Source: Candidatus Zixiibacteriota bacterium (GTDB taxonomy: Bacteria; Zixibacteria; MSB-5A5; SM1-73). Taken from it: DNA of 5,191 nucleotides. Position 1 is the stretch's first letter. Each line of letters begins with the position of its first letter. Shown in pieces: positions 1 to 4,352 of this stretch. The stretch is from contig CP070839.1 in assembly GCA_020341875.1 (NCBI GenBank), positions 918,758 to 923,948 on the forward strand, read 5' to 3'. The position numbers and the translations under genes were made by a program. The notes under the pieces are model-generated. The model ran no database searches, was not told where the DNA came from, and was given only the letters and a program-made list of their open reading frames with translations.

Positions 1-286
1 CGGCTTGGGCGACCTGGTGACCACCTGTATCAGCAAGTTCTCCCGGAACCGATTTGTGGGAGAGGAGATAGGCAAAGGAAGATCACTAGAAGAGGTTCAA
101 AGCGGTATGAGCATGGTGGCCGAGGGAATAAGGACCGCCCGATCAGCCTTTCAGCTTTCCTCCAAGTACGAAGTCGAGATGCCCATCACCCAGCAGGTCC
201 ATCAGGTTCTCTTTGAAAACAAGAGCCCCAGGGAGGCCATGATCGAGCTGATGACCAGGGATCCGAAATCGGAAATTTGGAGTTGA
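1..286 (+). CDS. gpsA: Glycerol-3-phosphate dehydrogenase [NAD(P)+], C-terminal part (5' truncated by window edge)
   Basis: The enzyme reduces dihydroxyacetone phosphate to sn-glycerol 3-phosphate, the backbone precursor of membrane phospholipids, in the cytoplasm. Only about the last 95 of some 330 residues are visible; codons are read from base 2 and end at a TGA at 284-286. The C-terminal helical domain is recognisable from GLGDLV at the very start, the SRNR segment that contributes to substrate binding, the G-[KR]-G-x-S-LEE turn, MVAEG-[IV]-RTA, and the closing MPI...V...L-[FY]-E-x-K-x-PREA...LM-x-R pattern. The reading is intact to a normal family C-terminus with no frameshift. In many bacteria gpsA follows plsY (acyl-phosphate glycerol-3-phosphate acyltransferase), which would lie outside the window. 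The start and coenzyme-binding domain cannot be seen. The assignment is secure from these family motifs. Confidence 0.95.
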   Translation, partial: GLGDLVTTCISKFSRNRFVGEEIGKGRSLEEVQSGMSMVAEGIRTARSAFQLSSKYEVEMPITQQVHQVLFENKSPREAMIELMTRDPKSEIWS

Positions 287-311
287 CTTGAGAAGCCGAA
301 ACCCATATCTT
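283..311 (+). promoter_or_regulatory. Sigma70-type promoter for merR, overlapping the gpsA stop codon
   Basis: TTGACT at 283-288 matches the -35 consensus at five of six positions. TATCTT at 306-311 matches the -10 consensus at four of six. The spacer between them (289-305) is exactly 17 nt. Transcription would begin near 318, about 44 nt before the merR start. The -35 box includes the gpsA TGA, so merR could be expressed independently as well as by read-through from gpsA. This is inferred from sequence alone. Confidence 0.45.
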
Positions 312-361
312 ATTACCTGGCAGTCGAAGAGTGGAGGCGATTCGAAAGGTGAGGGGAAGAT

Positions 362-709
362 TTGAAAGCTTCAAATAGAGATAAGCTCTACTACTCCATA
401 AGCGAGGTTGCGCAGACAACCGGAATCAAACCGTACGTGCTGAGGTTCTGGGAGAAGGAATTCGGTCTGCTCAAGCCCAAGAAGAACCGGGCGGGGAATC
501 GTTCTTACCAGCAGAAGGACATCGATTTGATCAACCAGATTAAGCATCTTCTGTATGAGGAGGGGTATACCATCGAGGGTGCAAAGGCTAAGCTCAAGAA
601 CCTCAAGCGCGACGAGAAGGACCCTCTGGCGGCGGAGAAGATGCGACTTCAGAGGCTTCTTAGCGAAATAAAAAAGGAGCTCTCCGCGCTGGTTGAAATT
701 TTGTCTTGA
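362..709 (+). CDS. MerR-family transcriptional regulator (small, no effector domain)
   Basis: A DNA-binding protein of 115 residues. The winged helix-turn-helix of the MerR family lies at residues 10-80: the helix-turn-helix with ISEVAQTTGI and the VLRFWEKEF signature (about 11-34), a wing with NRAGNRSY followed by KDIDLI (42-57), and a GYTIEGAKAKL helix (68-78). Residues 88-115 form a charged, heptad-like helix suited to dimerisation. There is no C-terminal ligand domain and no cysteine at all, so a metal sensor like MerR or CueR is unlikely; it resembles the short orphan MerR proteins found beside tRNA-Pro and surE. The start is TTG at 362, supported by AGGTGA at 347-352 nine bases upstream. 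Likely regulation comes from the promoter overlapping the gpsA stop. Its target is unknown. Family assignment is firm, function is not. Confidence 0.9.
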   Translation: MKASNRDKLYYSISEVAQTTGIKPYVLRFWEKEFGLLKPKKNRAGNRSYQQKDIDLINQIKHLLYEEGYTIEGAKAKLKNLKRDEKDPLAAEKMRLQRLLSEIKKELSALVEILS

Positions 710-733
710 TTTTTCCCAGAAAATGGCTATGTT
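706..733 (+). promoter_or_regulatory. Possible promoter for tRNA-Pro, overlapping the merR stop codon
   Basis: TTGATT at 706-711 and TATGTT at 728-733 each match their consensus hexamer at four of six positions, with a 16-nt spacer. Transcription would start around 740, a few bases before the tRNA at 747. The site overlaps the merR TGA (707-709), echoing the arrangement at the gpsA/merR junction. The hexamers are individually weak, so the position just before the tRNA is the main support. Confidence 0.33.
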
Positions 734-746
734 GGGAGTGACGAAT

Positions 747-821
747 CGGGGCGTGGCGCAGTCTGGTTAGCGCACTTGCTTGGGGTGCAAGGGGTCGGCC
801 GTTCAAATCGGCTCGCCCCGA
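747..821 (+). tRNA. tRNA-Pro, anticodon GGG
   Basis: A full 75-nt cloverleaf can be folded by hand. The acceptor stem CGGGGCG/CGCCCCG is perfect over seven pairs, with discriminator A at 821. The D stem is GCGC/GCGC with GG in its loop. The anticodon stem is CTTGC/GCAAG with loop TTGGGGT, placing anticodon GGG at 782-784 after U33 and followed by G37, as is usual for proline tRNAs. The variable loop has five bases. The T arm is GGCCG/CGGCT with TTCAAAT and one G-T pair at its base. The first pair C1-G72 with A73 is typical of bacterial tRNA-Pro. CCA is not encoded. Anticodon GGG reads CCC and CCU, so another proline tRNA must serve the remaining codons. Six T residues follow at 822-827 and may end the transcript. 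Confidence 0.97.
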
Positions 822-885
822 TTTTTTCACATAGGTCAGTTGCTCACATTCCAGTCTGGGACCCTCCGGGGGTCAGCGTTCTCAC
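822..885 (+). other. Spacer between tRNA-Pro and the glycosyltransferase gene
   Basis: The spacer opens with a run of six T (822-827) directly after the tRNA acceptor stem, which could serve as a release site. A short perfect inverted repeat, GACCC/GGGTC (860-864 and 870-874, loop TCCGG), overlaps the only SD-like run upstream of the next gene (GGGGGT, 868-873, 12 nt before the ATG). The ribosome site of the next gene is therefore poor and partly base-paired. I see no convincing promoter here, so transcription may read through the tRNA. Confidence 0.4.
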
Positions 886-1554
886 ATGAATAAGATCGCG
901 GTCATCATTCCAACCTATAACGCTGGAACGACCATCGCGGAGTTGATCGAGAGCATCTCAAGATTCGTCAGCAGAGAGGATATAGTCGTCATTGACGACG
1001 GCTCGTGCGACCGCACGTTTGAGACGGCTCGGACGACCGGTGCGATGATCCTGAAACACGATGCCAACAGGGGCAAGGGTGAGGCCCTGAAGACGGGGTT
1101 CAGGTATGCGCGACGGAGAAACTGCCCCGCCGTTATCACCCTGGATGCAGACCTGCAGCATGATCCTGAGTCCATTCCGGATTTCGTCCGCAAAGCCAAC
1201 GGCTTCTCCGGGATCATAATCGGGACCAGGAAGAGAAGTCTTAGGATCATGCCCTTCGGCCGCTGGCTCACCAATAATCTGACCTCGGCCATCGTTTCGG
1301 TTCTGTCCGGTCAATCCATAAGAGACAGCCAGTCGGGATACAGGCTGATCACGGCGCAGGTTCTAAAAAGCGTCAAATTGGATTCGAAAAAATACGATCT
1401 GGAGTCGGAGATTCTGATCAAGGCAAAGCGGAAGGGATTCGACATCACCGAGGTTCCCATCAGGACCATCTATGCCGGAGGCAGGAGCTTTATCAATCCC
1501 CTGGTCGATACGGCTAGATTCATCAGACTGATGTGGAGAAGTCTGTGGTGGTAG
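886..1554 (+). CDS. Family 2 glycosyltransferase, polyprenyl-phosphate (DPM1-like) sugar transferase
   Basis: A 222-residue GT-A fold transferase likely to move a sugar from a nucleotide-sugar onto a polyprenyl-phosphate carrier at the inner face of the membrane. The GT2 landmarks appear in order: IIPTYNAG (7-14) at the nucleotide-binding start, VIDDGS (35-40), HDANRGKGEAL (58-68), the metal-binding DADLQHDPE (87-95), SQSGYRLI (148-155), YDLESEILIKA (170-180) and EVPIRTIY (189-196). The last three are characteristic of the DPM/DPG-synthase-like branch. There is no C-terminal GtrA or multi-pass membrane domain; the tail RFIRLMWRSLWW (211-222) is basic and aromatic and could sit against the membrane. 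The ATG at 886 is well placed for the IIPTYN motif although its SD is weak. Sugar and acceptor cannot be told from sequence. A role in envelope glycan, lipid A modification or protein glycosylation is inference. Confidence 0.9.
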   Translation: MNKIAVIIPTYNAGTTIAELIESISRFVSREDIVVIDDGSCDRTFETARTTGAMILKHDANRGKGEALKTGFRYARRRNCPAVITLDADLQHDPESIPDFVRKANGFSGIIIGTRKRSLRIMPFGRWLTNNLTSAIVSVLSGQSIRDSQSGYRLITAQVLKSVKLDSKKYDLESEILIKAKRKGFDITEVPIRTIYAGGRSFINPLVDTARFIRLMWRSLWW

Positions 1555-1697
1555 GTCGAATAGGAGGACGTTATCTGAGCGTTTTTGTGCCAAGACAGAG
1601 CGTCGCCGACTTTCCCCAAGGCGTATGTTACAGGGGATATCAAGTGTTCCGTCGGAAGGTCCGGATATCGCCTTCGAGTTGTCCATAGGAGGAGAGA
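1555..1697 (+). other. 143-nt gap before surE with a strong unused SD and a doubtful small ORF
   Basis: AGGAGG at 1562-1567 is a consensus SD, but no ATG, GTG or TTG follows at usable distance; only CTG at 1575 lies seven bases on. The frame containing that CTG is open from 1518 to a TAG at 1686-1688. GTG codons at 1545 and 1548 overlap the end of the glycosyltransferase gene, with GGAG (1535-1538) nine bases before the second. The product would be 46 residues from GTG 1548 or 37 from CTG 1575, rich in basic residues with two cysteines, and resembles nothing I know. Its stop overlaps the surE SD. It could be a coupled small gene, a relic, or chance. Confidence 0.25.
1687..1692 (+). promoter_or_regulatory. 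SD site that decides the TTG start of surE
   Basis: AGGAGG at 1687-1692 lies five bases before TTG at 1698. The residues from this TTG give the invariant SurE N-terminus, with the metal-binding DD at positions 8-9, so the non-ATG start is well supported. Confidence 0.85.
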
Positions 1698-2441
1698 TTG
1701 ATAGTACTGCTCACCAACGATGACGGGGTAAACGCAAAAGGACTGTTGGCCCTGAAGAAGGAAGTCTCCAAGATCGGCCAGGTGTGGGTGGTGGCCCCGG
1801 ACAGGGAGCAGAGTGCTACCAGTCATTCGTTGACCCTGCAGCACCCTCTGCGCATAAACAAGATCGGAGAGAGGTTCTACAGCGTGGATGGTACCCCCAC
1901 GGACGCGGTGATGCTGGCGGTTCACGCGATCCTAAAGAGGAGAGCCGACATCCTTATCTCCGGCATCAACCACGGACCTAACATGGGTGACGACGTCTCC
2001 TATTCCGGAACCGTGGCCGCAGCGATGGAGGGAACCATCCTGAACATCCCCTCCATAGCCGTCTCCAACGTCAACTGGGATGCCAAGCACTTCGAGTCTG
2101 CGGCTCGATTCGTGAAGAGACTGGCTAAGTTCGTCTTAGAGAACGGGCTTCCCAGGGATACCTTCCTGAACGTGAACGTCCCGGACAGGAGGAAATCGGT
2201 GACTGGATACCGAATCACCCGGTTGGGGAAACGGGTATACAGCGATGTGGTGATCGAGAAGATTGATCCCCGGGGCAGGAACTATTACTGGATCGGAGAG
2301 CAGACTCCTATCTGGGAGAAGAAGGGGGATGACACCGATTTCGCGGCCATAAAGAAGGGATACATCTCGGTTACTCCCCTGCATCTGGATCTGACCGACT
2401 ACAAGGCTATGGAGAAGATGAAGGATTGGAAGAAGCTTTGA
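1698..2441 (+). CDS. surE: 5'/3'-nucleotidase SurE (survival protein)
   Basis: SurE removes phosphate from nucleoside 5'- and 3'-monophosphates, and in some species from short polyphosphate, in the cytoplasm; it is linked to stationary-phase and stress survival. At 247 residues it has the usual length. The metal site is complete: TNDDG with Asp8 and Asp9, Ser39 in the DREQSATSHSLTL stretch (35-47), and Asn91 within SGINHGPNMGDDV (88-100), followed by YSGTVAAAMEG (102-112), the family signature. GTPTDAV (65-71) and the closing ISVTPLHLDLTDY segment are also typical. The start is TTG at 1698 with AGGAGG five bases upstream. It follows a glycosyltransferase rather than sitting directly behind tRNA-Pro. 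No pcm, nlpD or rpoS follows, although these are frequent neighbours elsewhere. The gene appears intact and active. Confidence 0.97.
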   Translation: MIVLLTNDDGVNAKGLLALKKEVSKIGQVWVVAPDREQSATSHSLTLQHPLRINKIGERFYSVDGTPTDAVMLAVHAILKRRADILISGINHGPNMGDDVSYSGTVAAAMEGTILNIPSIAVSNVNWDAKHFESAARFVKRLAKFVLENGLPRDTFLNVNVPDRRKSVTGYRITRLGKRVYSDVVIEKIDPRGRNYYWIGEQTPIWEKKGDDTDFAAIKKGYISVTPLHLDLTDYKAMEKMKDWKKL

Positions 2442-2443
2442 CA

Positions 2444-2465
2444 GTAGTCGAACAAGGTTGACTAC
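2444..2465 (+). other. Stem-loop just after surE, without a clear U-tract
   Basis: GTAGTC (2444-2449) and GACTAC (2460-2465) pair perfectly and extend inward by one G-T and one A-T pair, leaving a six-base loop (2452-2457). It begins three bases after the surE stop. Only a short TTT follows several bases later, so it is a poor intrinsic terminator and may instead protect the 3' end of the surE message or mark a Rho-dependent end. Confidence 0.35.
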
Positions 2466-2587
2466 CTGCCGTTTACCCCGTTGTCTCCTATTGCGCCAGC
2501 AACGCCCCGGCGTAAGAAGGAAGCTGCGCTGGAGATCAACCTCACAAGGTAGCCTCAAGCGAAATTTAAACTTAGCTCATTTTTTTC
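2466..2587 (+). other. Non-coding interval after surE, ending in an A/T-rich stretch
   Basis: No reading frame with a credible ribosome site was found here. The first part contains short self-complementary pieces (CCAGC at 2496-2500 with GCTGG at 2528-2532, enclosing ACGC/GCGT around 2502-2513) of the strength expected by chance. From about 2560 to 2587 the sequence becomes A/T-rich with a run of seven T, which fits an UP element directly before the -35 box at 2588. Confidence 0.4.
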
Positions 2588-2616
2588 TTGACAAAGATTG
2601 GCCAATCTCTTAGATT
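2588..2616 (+). promoter_or_regulatory. Sigma70-type promoter of the porin transcript
   Basis: TTGACA at 2588-2593 is a perfect -35 box. TAGATT at 2611-2616 matches the -10 consensus at four of six positions, with a 17-nt spacer (2594-2610). An A/T-rich stretch lies immediately upstream. Transcription would start near 2623, giving the porin a leader of about 325 nt. It is the best promoter in the window and the only good one between surE and the porin. Confidence 0.6.
2595..2608. promoter_or_regulatory. Perfect 14-bp palindrome in the promoter spacer (candidate operator)
   Basis: AGATTGGCCAATCT reads identically on both strands and lies wholly between the -35 and -10 boxes. A second half-site-like copy, AGATTCGG (2612-2619), overlaps the -10 box. 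The position suits a repressor blocking RNA polymerase. It also recalls MerR-type operators, which sit in the spacer, but those promoters usually have 19-20 nt spacers while this one has 17. The binding protein is unknown. Confidence 0.5.
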
Positions 2617-2947
2617 CGGTCAAAATTATAGCTGGACAGCAACGCAAACGGAATTGAAAAGGAAAGATTGCTGGCAGAAACAGGATAAGGATTCAGTTCT
2701 TGAATTGCCTGCACTTTACCAAGGTTGACTCTGAAAAGGAGGTGATGGAGACACGACCAAGTGAAAAAGATCACATAGTGTAGAGTTTCTGAACGCAGAT
2801 GTGAACAAAAACCCAAGGAGGTGAAAAAGGAGAGAATCACGATCGAGGTCAGGATGGTCGGTGGTCCTGGCTTTGGCTCAAACGCGTGGGGGGTTTTGAG
2901 TAGTGAGGATAACGAGTGAAAATCTGTAACGGACGAGGGAGGAATAA
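2617..2947 (+). other. Long leader of the porin gene with no convincing gene
   Basis: The stretch holds several strong signals but no gene I would defend. Near-complete anti-SD complements occur at 2735-2746 (AAAGGAGGTGAT) and 2815-2824 (AAGGAGGTGA), neither followed by a start codon at 5-10 nt. A CRP-like dyad lies at 2760-2775. Short frames exist: TTG 2654 to TGA 2728, 24 residues without an SD; ATG 2745 to TAG 2783, 12 residues, with the ATG inside the SD; GTG 2821 to TGA 2919, 32 residues, with the GTG inside the SD, or ATG 2854 in the same frame, 21 residues, behind a weak GAGG. The genuine porin SD is GGAGG at 2938-2942, five bases before the ATG. A regulated leader or decayed small genes are both possible. 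Confidence 0.4.
2760..2775. promoter_or_regulatory. CRP/FNR-family-like operator dyad
   Basis: AGTGA, six bases (AAAAGA), then TCACA matches the CRP consensus TGTGA-N6-TCACA at nine of ten fixed positions. It lies about 140 nt downstream of the proposed transcription start and 172 nt before the porin ATG. Unless a second promoter exists, a bound protein would act as a roadblock. The same bases could form a small GTGA/TCAC RNA hairpin. Confidence 0.28.
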
Positions 2948-3982
2948 ATGAAAAAGCTGAGTCTGTTTATCGCGGGCTTGATGCTGCTTTCTCTTTTGAT
3001 TTGCAGTTTTGCCACGGGGGCAACGGAGGTGAAGGTTGGAAAGGGTGACCTGAGGATCGGCGGTATCCTTCAGGCCGGCTACACCTACAATGCGGAAGAT
3101 GAGAAGGGCAACGACTCGTTCTGGCTGAAGCGAGCGCGTTTCCTCTTCTGGGGAACCATAGTTCCCGACAAGGTGAAGTATTTCGTACAGCTTGACCACA
3201 GGGGAAGCATAAGCGTGCTGGACTACAAGATGCAGCTTTTCTACATTGAGAAGACCCAGATCGCCATCGGTCGATTCCTGCCAAACTTTACCCTGTACAT
3301 GCCTTACTCCACAGCCAAGCTGGAGATGATCAACTACCCCTTCACCACCACCAAGTACGCAGTCTGGCGGCAGTGTGGAATCCAGAGCACCACCAAGACC
3401 GAGTACGTGGACTTCAACCTGGGAATATTCAACGGCGGTGATGTCCCCAACAATTGGGGCGACAACAACGATGCTAAGGACTTCCTGGTTCGGGCCGACG
3501 TCAAGCCGCCTATCGAAGAGGCCACTGTACGTTTTGGCGGTTACGCCTGGGTGGGCTTCGCCCCGGATCCAAACGACAACGAGGAGACCCTTAAGCGCAA
3601 TCGTTTTGGTGGGTTCGTCAAAGCCGACTACACCAAGGACGATGTGACGGTTCGCGTCAGGGGAGAGTTTCTCGCCGCGGAGGACGAGTATGCATACTCC
3701 ACCAAGGATTCCGACGGGACAGAGACCGACAACTCGCAGGCCTTCTTCGGCCACGTGGGCGTTCAGCCGGTTCCGCAGGTGGAGTTCATGGTTCGCTACG
3801 ACTCACACGATCCTTGCACCGATAAGGATGACGATGGAACCTCAGCTGTCACTGGTGGGGTGAACTACTACATCGACGCCATCAACGCCATGTTCTACTT
3901 GAACTACATCCATAATATGGCGCAGTGGGAGGACTTCGAAGACTACGGCGTGGTACAGGCGCAGGCGCAGATAACCTTCTAG
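2948..3982 (+). CDS. Outer-membrane porin, OprO/OprP (phosphate-selective porin)-like beta-barrel
   Basis: A 344-residue channel protein of the outer membrane. Residues 1-25 form a signal peptide: MKK, a leucine-rich hydrophobic core (4-18), and likely cleavage after Ala22 or Ala25. Cys19 does not sit in a proper lipobox, so this is not a lipoprotein. The mature part has alternating beta-strands: a first strand LRIGGILQAGY (35-45), FWLKRARFLFWG (58-69), KYFVQLDH (77-84), then IGRFLPNFTLYMPYSTAKLEMINYP (107-131), which resembles the OprO/OprP family. Aspartate-rich loops such as DKDDDG (292-297) may bind calcium. The last residue is phenylalanine, the usual barrel-assembly signal. The length is modest for a 16-stranded porin. 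Substrate is unknown; phosphate is only the family's namesake. It has its own promoter at 2588 and terminator at 4030, so it is a single-gene unit. A good SD precedes the ATG. Confidence 0.85.
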   Translation: MKKLSLFIAGLMLLSLLICSFATGATEVKVGKGDLRIGGILQAGYTYNAEDEKGNDSFWLKRARFLFWGTIVPDKVKYFVQLDHRGSISVLDYKMQLFYIEKTQIAIGRFLPNFTLYMPYSTAKLEMINYPFTTTKYAVWRQCGIQSTTKTEYVDFNLGIFNGGDVPNNWGDNNDAKDFLVRADVKPPIEEATVRFGGYAWVGFAPDPNDNEETLKRNRFGGFVKADYTKDDVTVRVRGEFLAAEDEYAYSTKDSDGTETDNSQAFFGHVGVQPVPQVEFMVRYDSHDPCTDKDDDGTSAVTGGVNYYIDAINAMFYLNYIHNMAQWEDFEDYGVVQAQAQITF

Positions 3983-4029
3983 GCTACGTGCGCGGCGTTT
4001 TGCCGTCAGAGTTTAGAAACTGATCCAGG

Positions 4030-4056
4030 GGAGGGGGAAGCAATTCCCCCTCCTTT
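4030..4056 (+). terminator. Strong intrinsic terminator of the porin gene
   Basis: GGAGGGGGAA (4030-4039) and TTCCCCCTCC (4044-4053) form a perfect ten-pair stem closed by a GCAA tetraloop (4040-4043, GNRA type). A T-rich tail follows (TTTGTATATATTCTTT, 4054-4069). It lies about 50 nt after the porin stop. There is no comparable T-run on the other strand, so it acts in the + direction. Confidence 0.88.
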
Positions 4057-4106
4057 GTATATATTCTTTGAGGAGATTTGACATGTGTTCCGGAGGAGGA
4101 GAGAAG

Positions 4107-4256
4107 ATGAGAGACATCAAGGTCAAGGTGAACGGCAAAGACATTCCGCTGAATCCATTCGCCACTAACATACTGGGGAACGCCATCTGGGCGATGATCA
4201 CCTCTTTGCGCCTGGAAGAGAAGCCTGCGAAAGTGGAAATAGAAATGTCTGAATAA
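4107..4256 (+). CDS. Small protein of unknown function (49 residues)
   Basis: I do not recognise this protein with confidence. The chosen start is ATG 4107 with AGGAGG (4094-4099) seven bases upstream. A second candidate, ATG 4083 in the same frame, also has a fair SD (GAGGAG, 4070-4075, seven bases away) and would add eight residues, MCSGGGEK, but those bases are mostly the SD of the inner start. The product begins with a likely beta-hairpin (IKVKVNGKDIPL, 3-14), continues with a helix-like NPFATNILGNAIWAMITSL (15-33), and ends in a strand-like AKVEIEM (41-47). It has no signal peptide or cysteine. The regular strand-helix-strand pattern and good SD argue that it is real. It follows the porin terminator and precedes mobA by 96 nt; a molybdenum-cofactor link is only inference. 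Confidence 0.7.
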   Translation: MRDIKVKVNGKDIPLNPFATNILGNAIWAMITSLRLEEKPAKVEIEMSE

Positions 4257-4352
4257 CCGGGGTGATTCCACCAAGAGACTCCGATCGGTGAAGCATCATC
4301 ACTAGAACTCAAGAGAGATCGTTTTTCATCTGACATCAAGAGAACTGTCTGC

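Noticed and set aside
826..887. Three TCACAT copies between tRNA-Pro and the glycosyltransferase start
   Set aside because: The motif is six bases long and irregularly spaced, and one copy includes the start codon; this is within chance expectation.
915..1314. Two overlapping - strand frames of about 120 codons inside the glycosyltransferase gene
   Set aside because: Both are antisense to a gene with complete GT2 motifs, and neither has a ribosome site or recognisable domain.
1470..1925. A 151-codon - strand frame spanning the gap between the glycosyltransferase and surE
   Set aside because: It overlaps the end of one certain gene and the conserved start of another on the opposite strand, has no recognisable motif, and is not supported by a good SD.
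2735..2746. Possible fragment of the 16S rRNA 3' end on the - strand
   Set aside because: The match covers only the anti-SD core of about 12 bases; the flanks do not continue into rRNA sequence, so it is an SD-like site rather than an rRNA remnant.
2610..2840. A 76-codon - strand frame in the porin leader, rich in hydrophobic residues
   Set aside because: Its start is a GTG without an SD, it runs across the proposed porin promoter region, and its composition reflects the A/T-rich leader. No motif or membrane-protein pattern stands out.
2849..3754. A 301-codon open frame on the - strand across the porin gene
   Set aside because: It lies antisense to a clear porin with signal peptide and barrel strands. 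Its product is valine-rich and low in recognisable motifs, and no SD precedes its start. It is best explained as a shadow of porin codon usage.
3993..4021. Short inverted repeats just after the porin stop (CGGC/GCCG and AGTTT/AAACT)
   Set aside because: The first has only four pairs and the second a two-base centre that cannot form a loop; the strong hairpin at 4030-4053 explains termination.
4068..4106. TTG at 4068 as the start of the small gene before mobA
   Set aside because: It falls inside the T-rich tail of the porin terminator, has no SD, and two downstream ATGs in the same frame have good ones.
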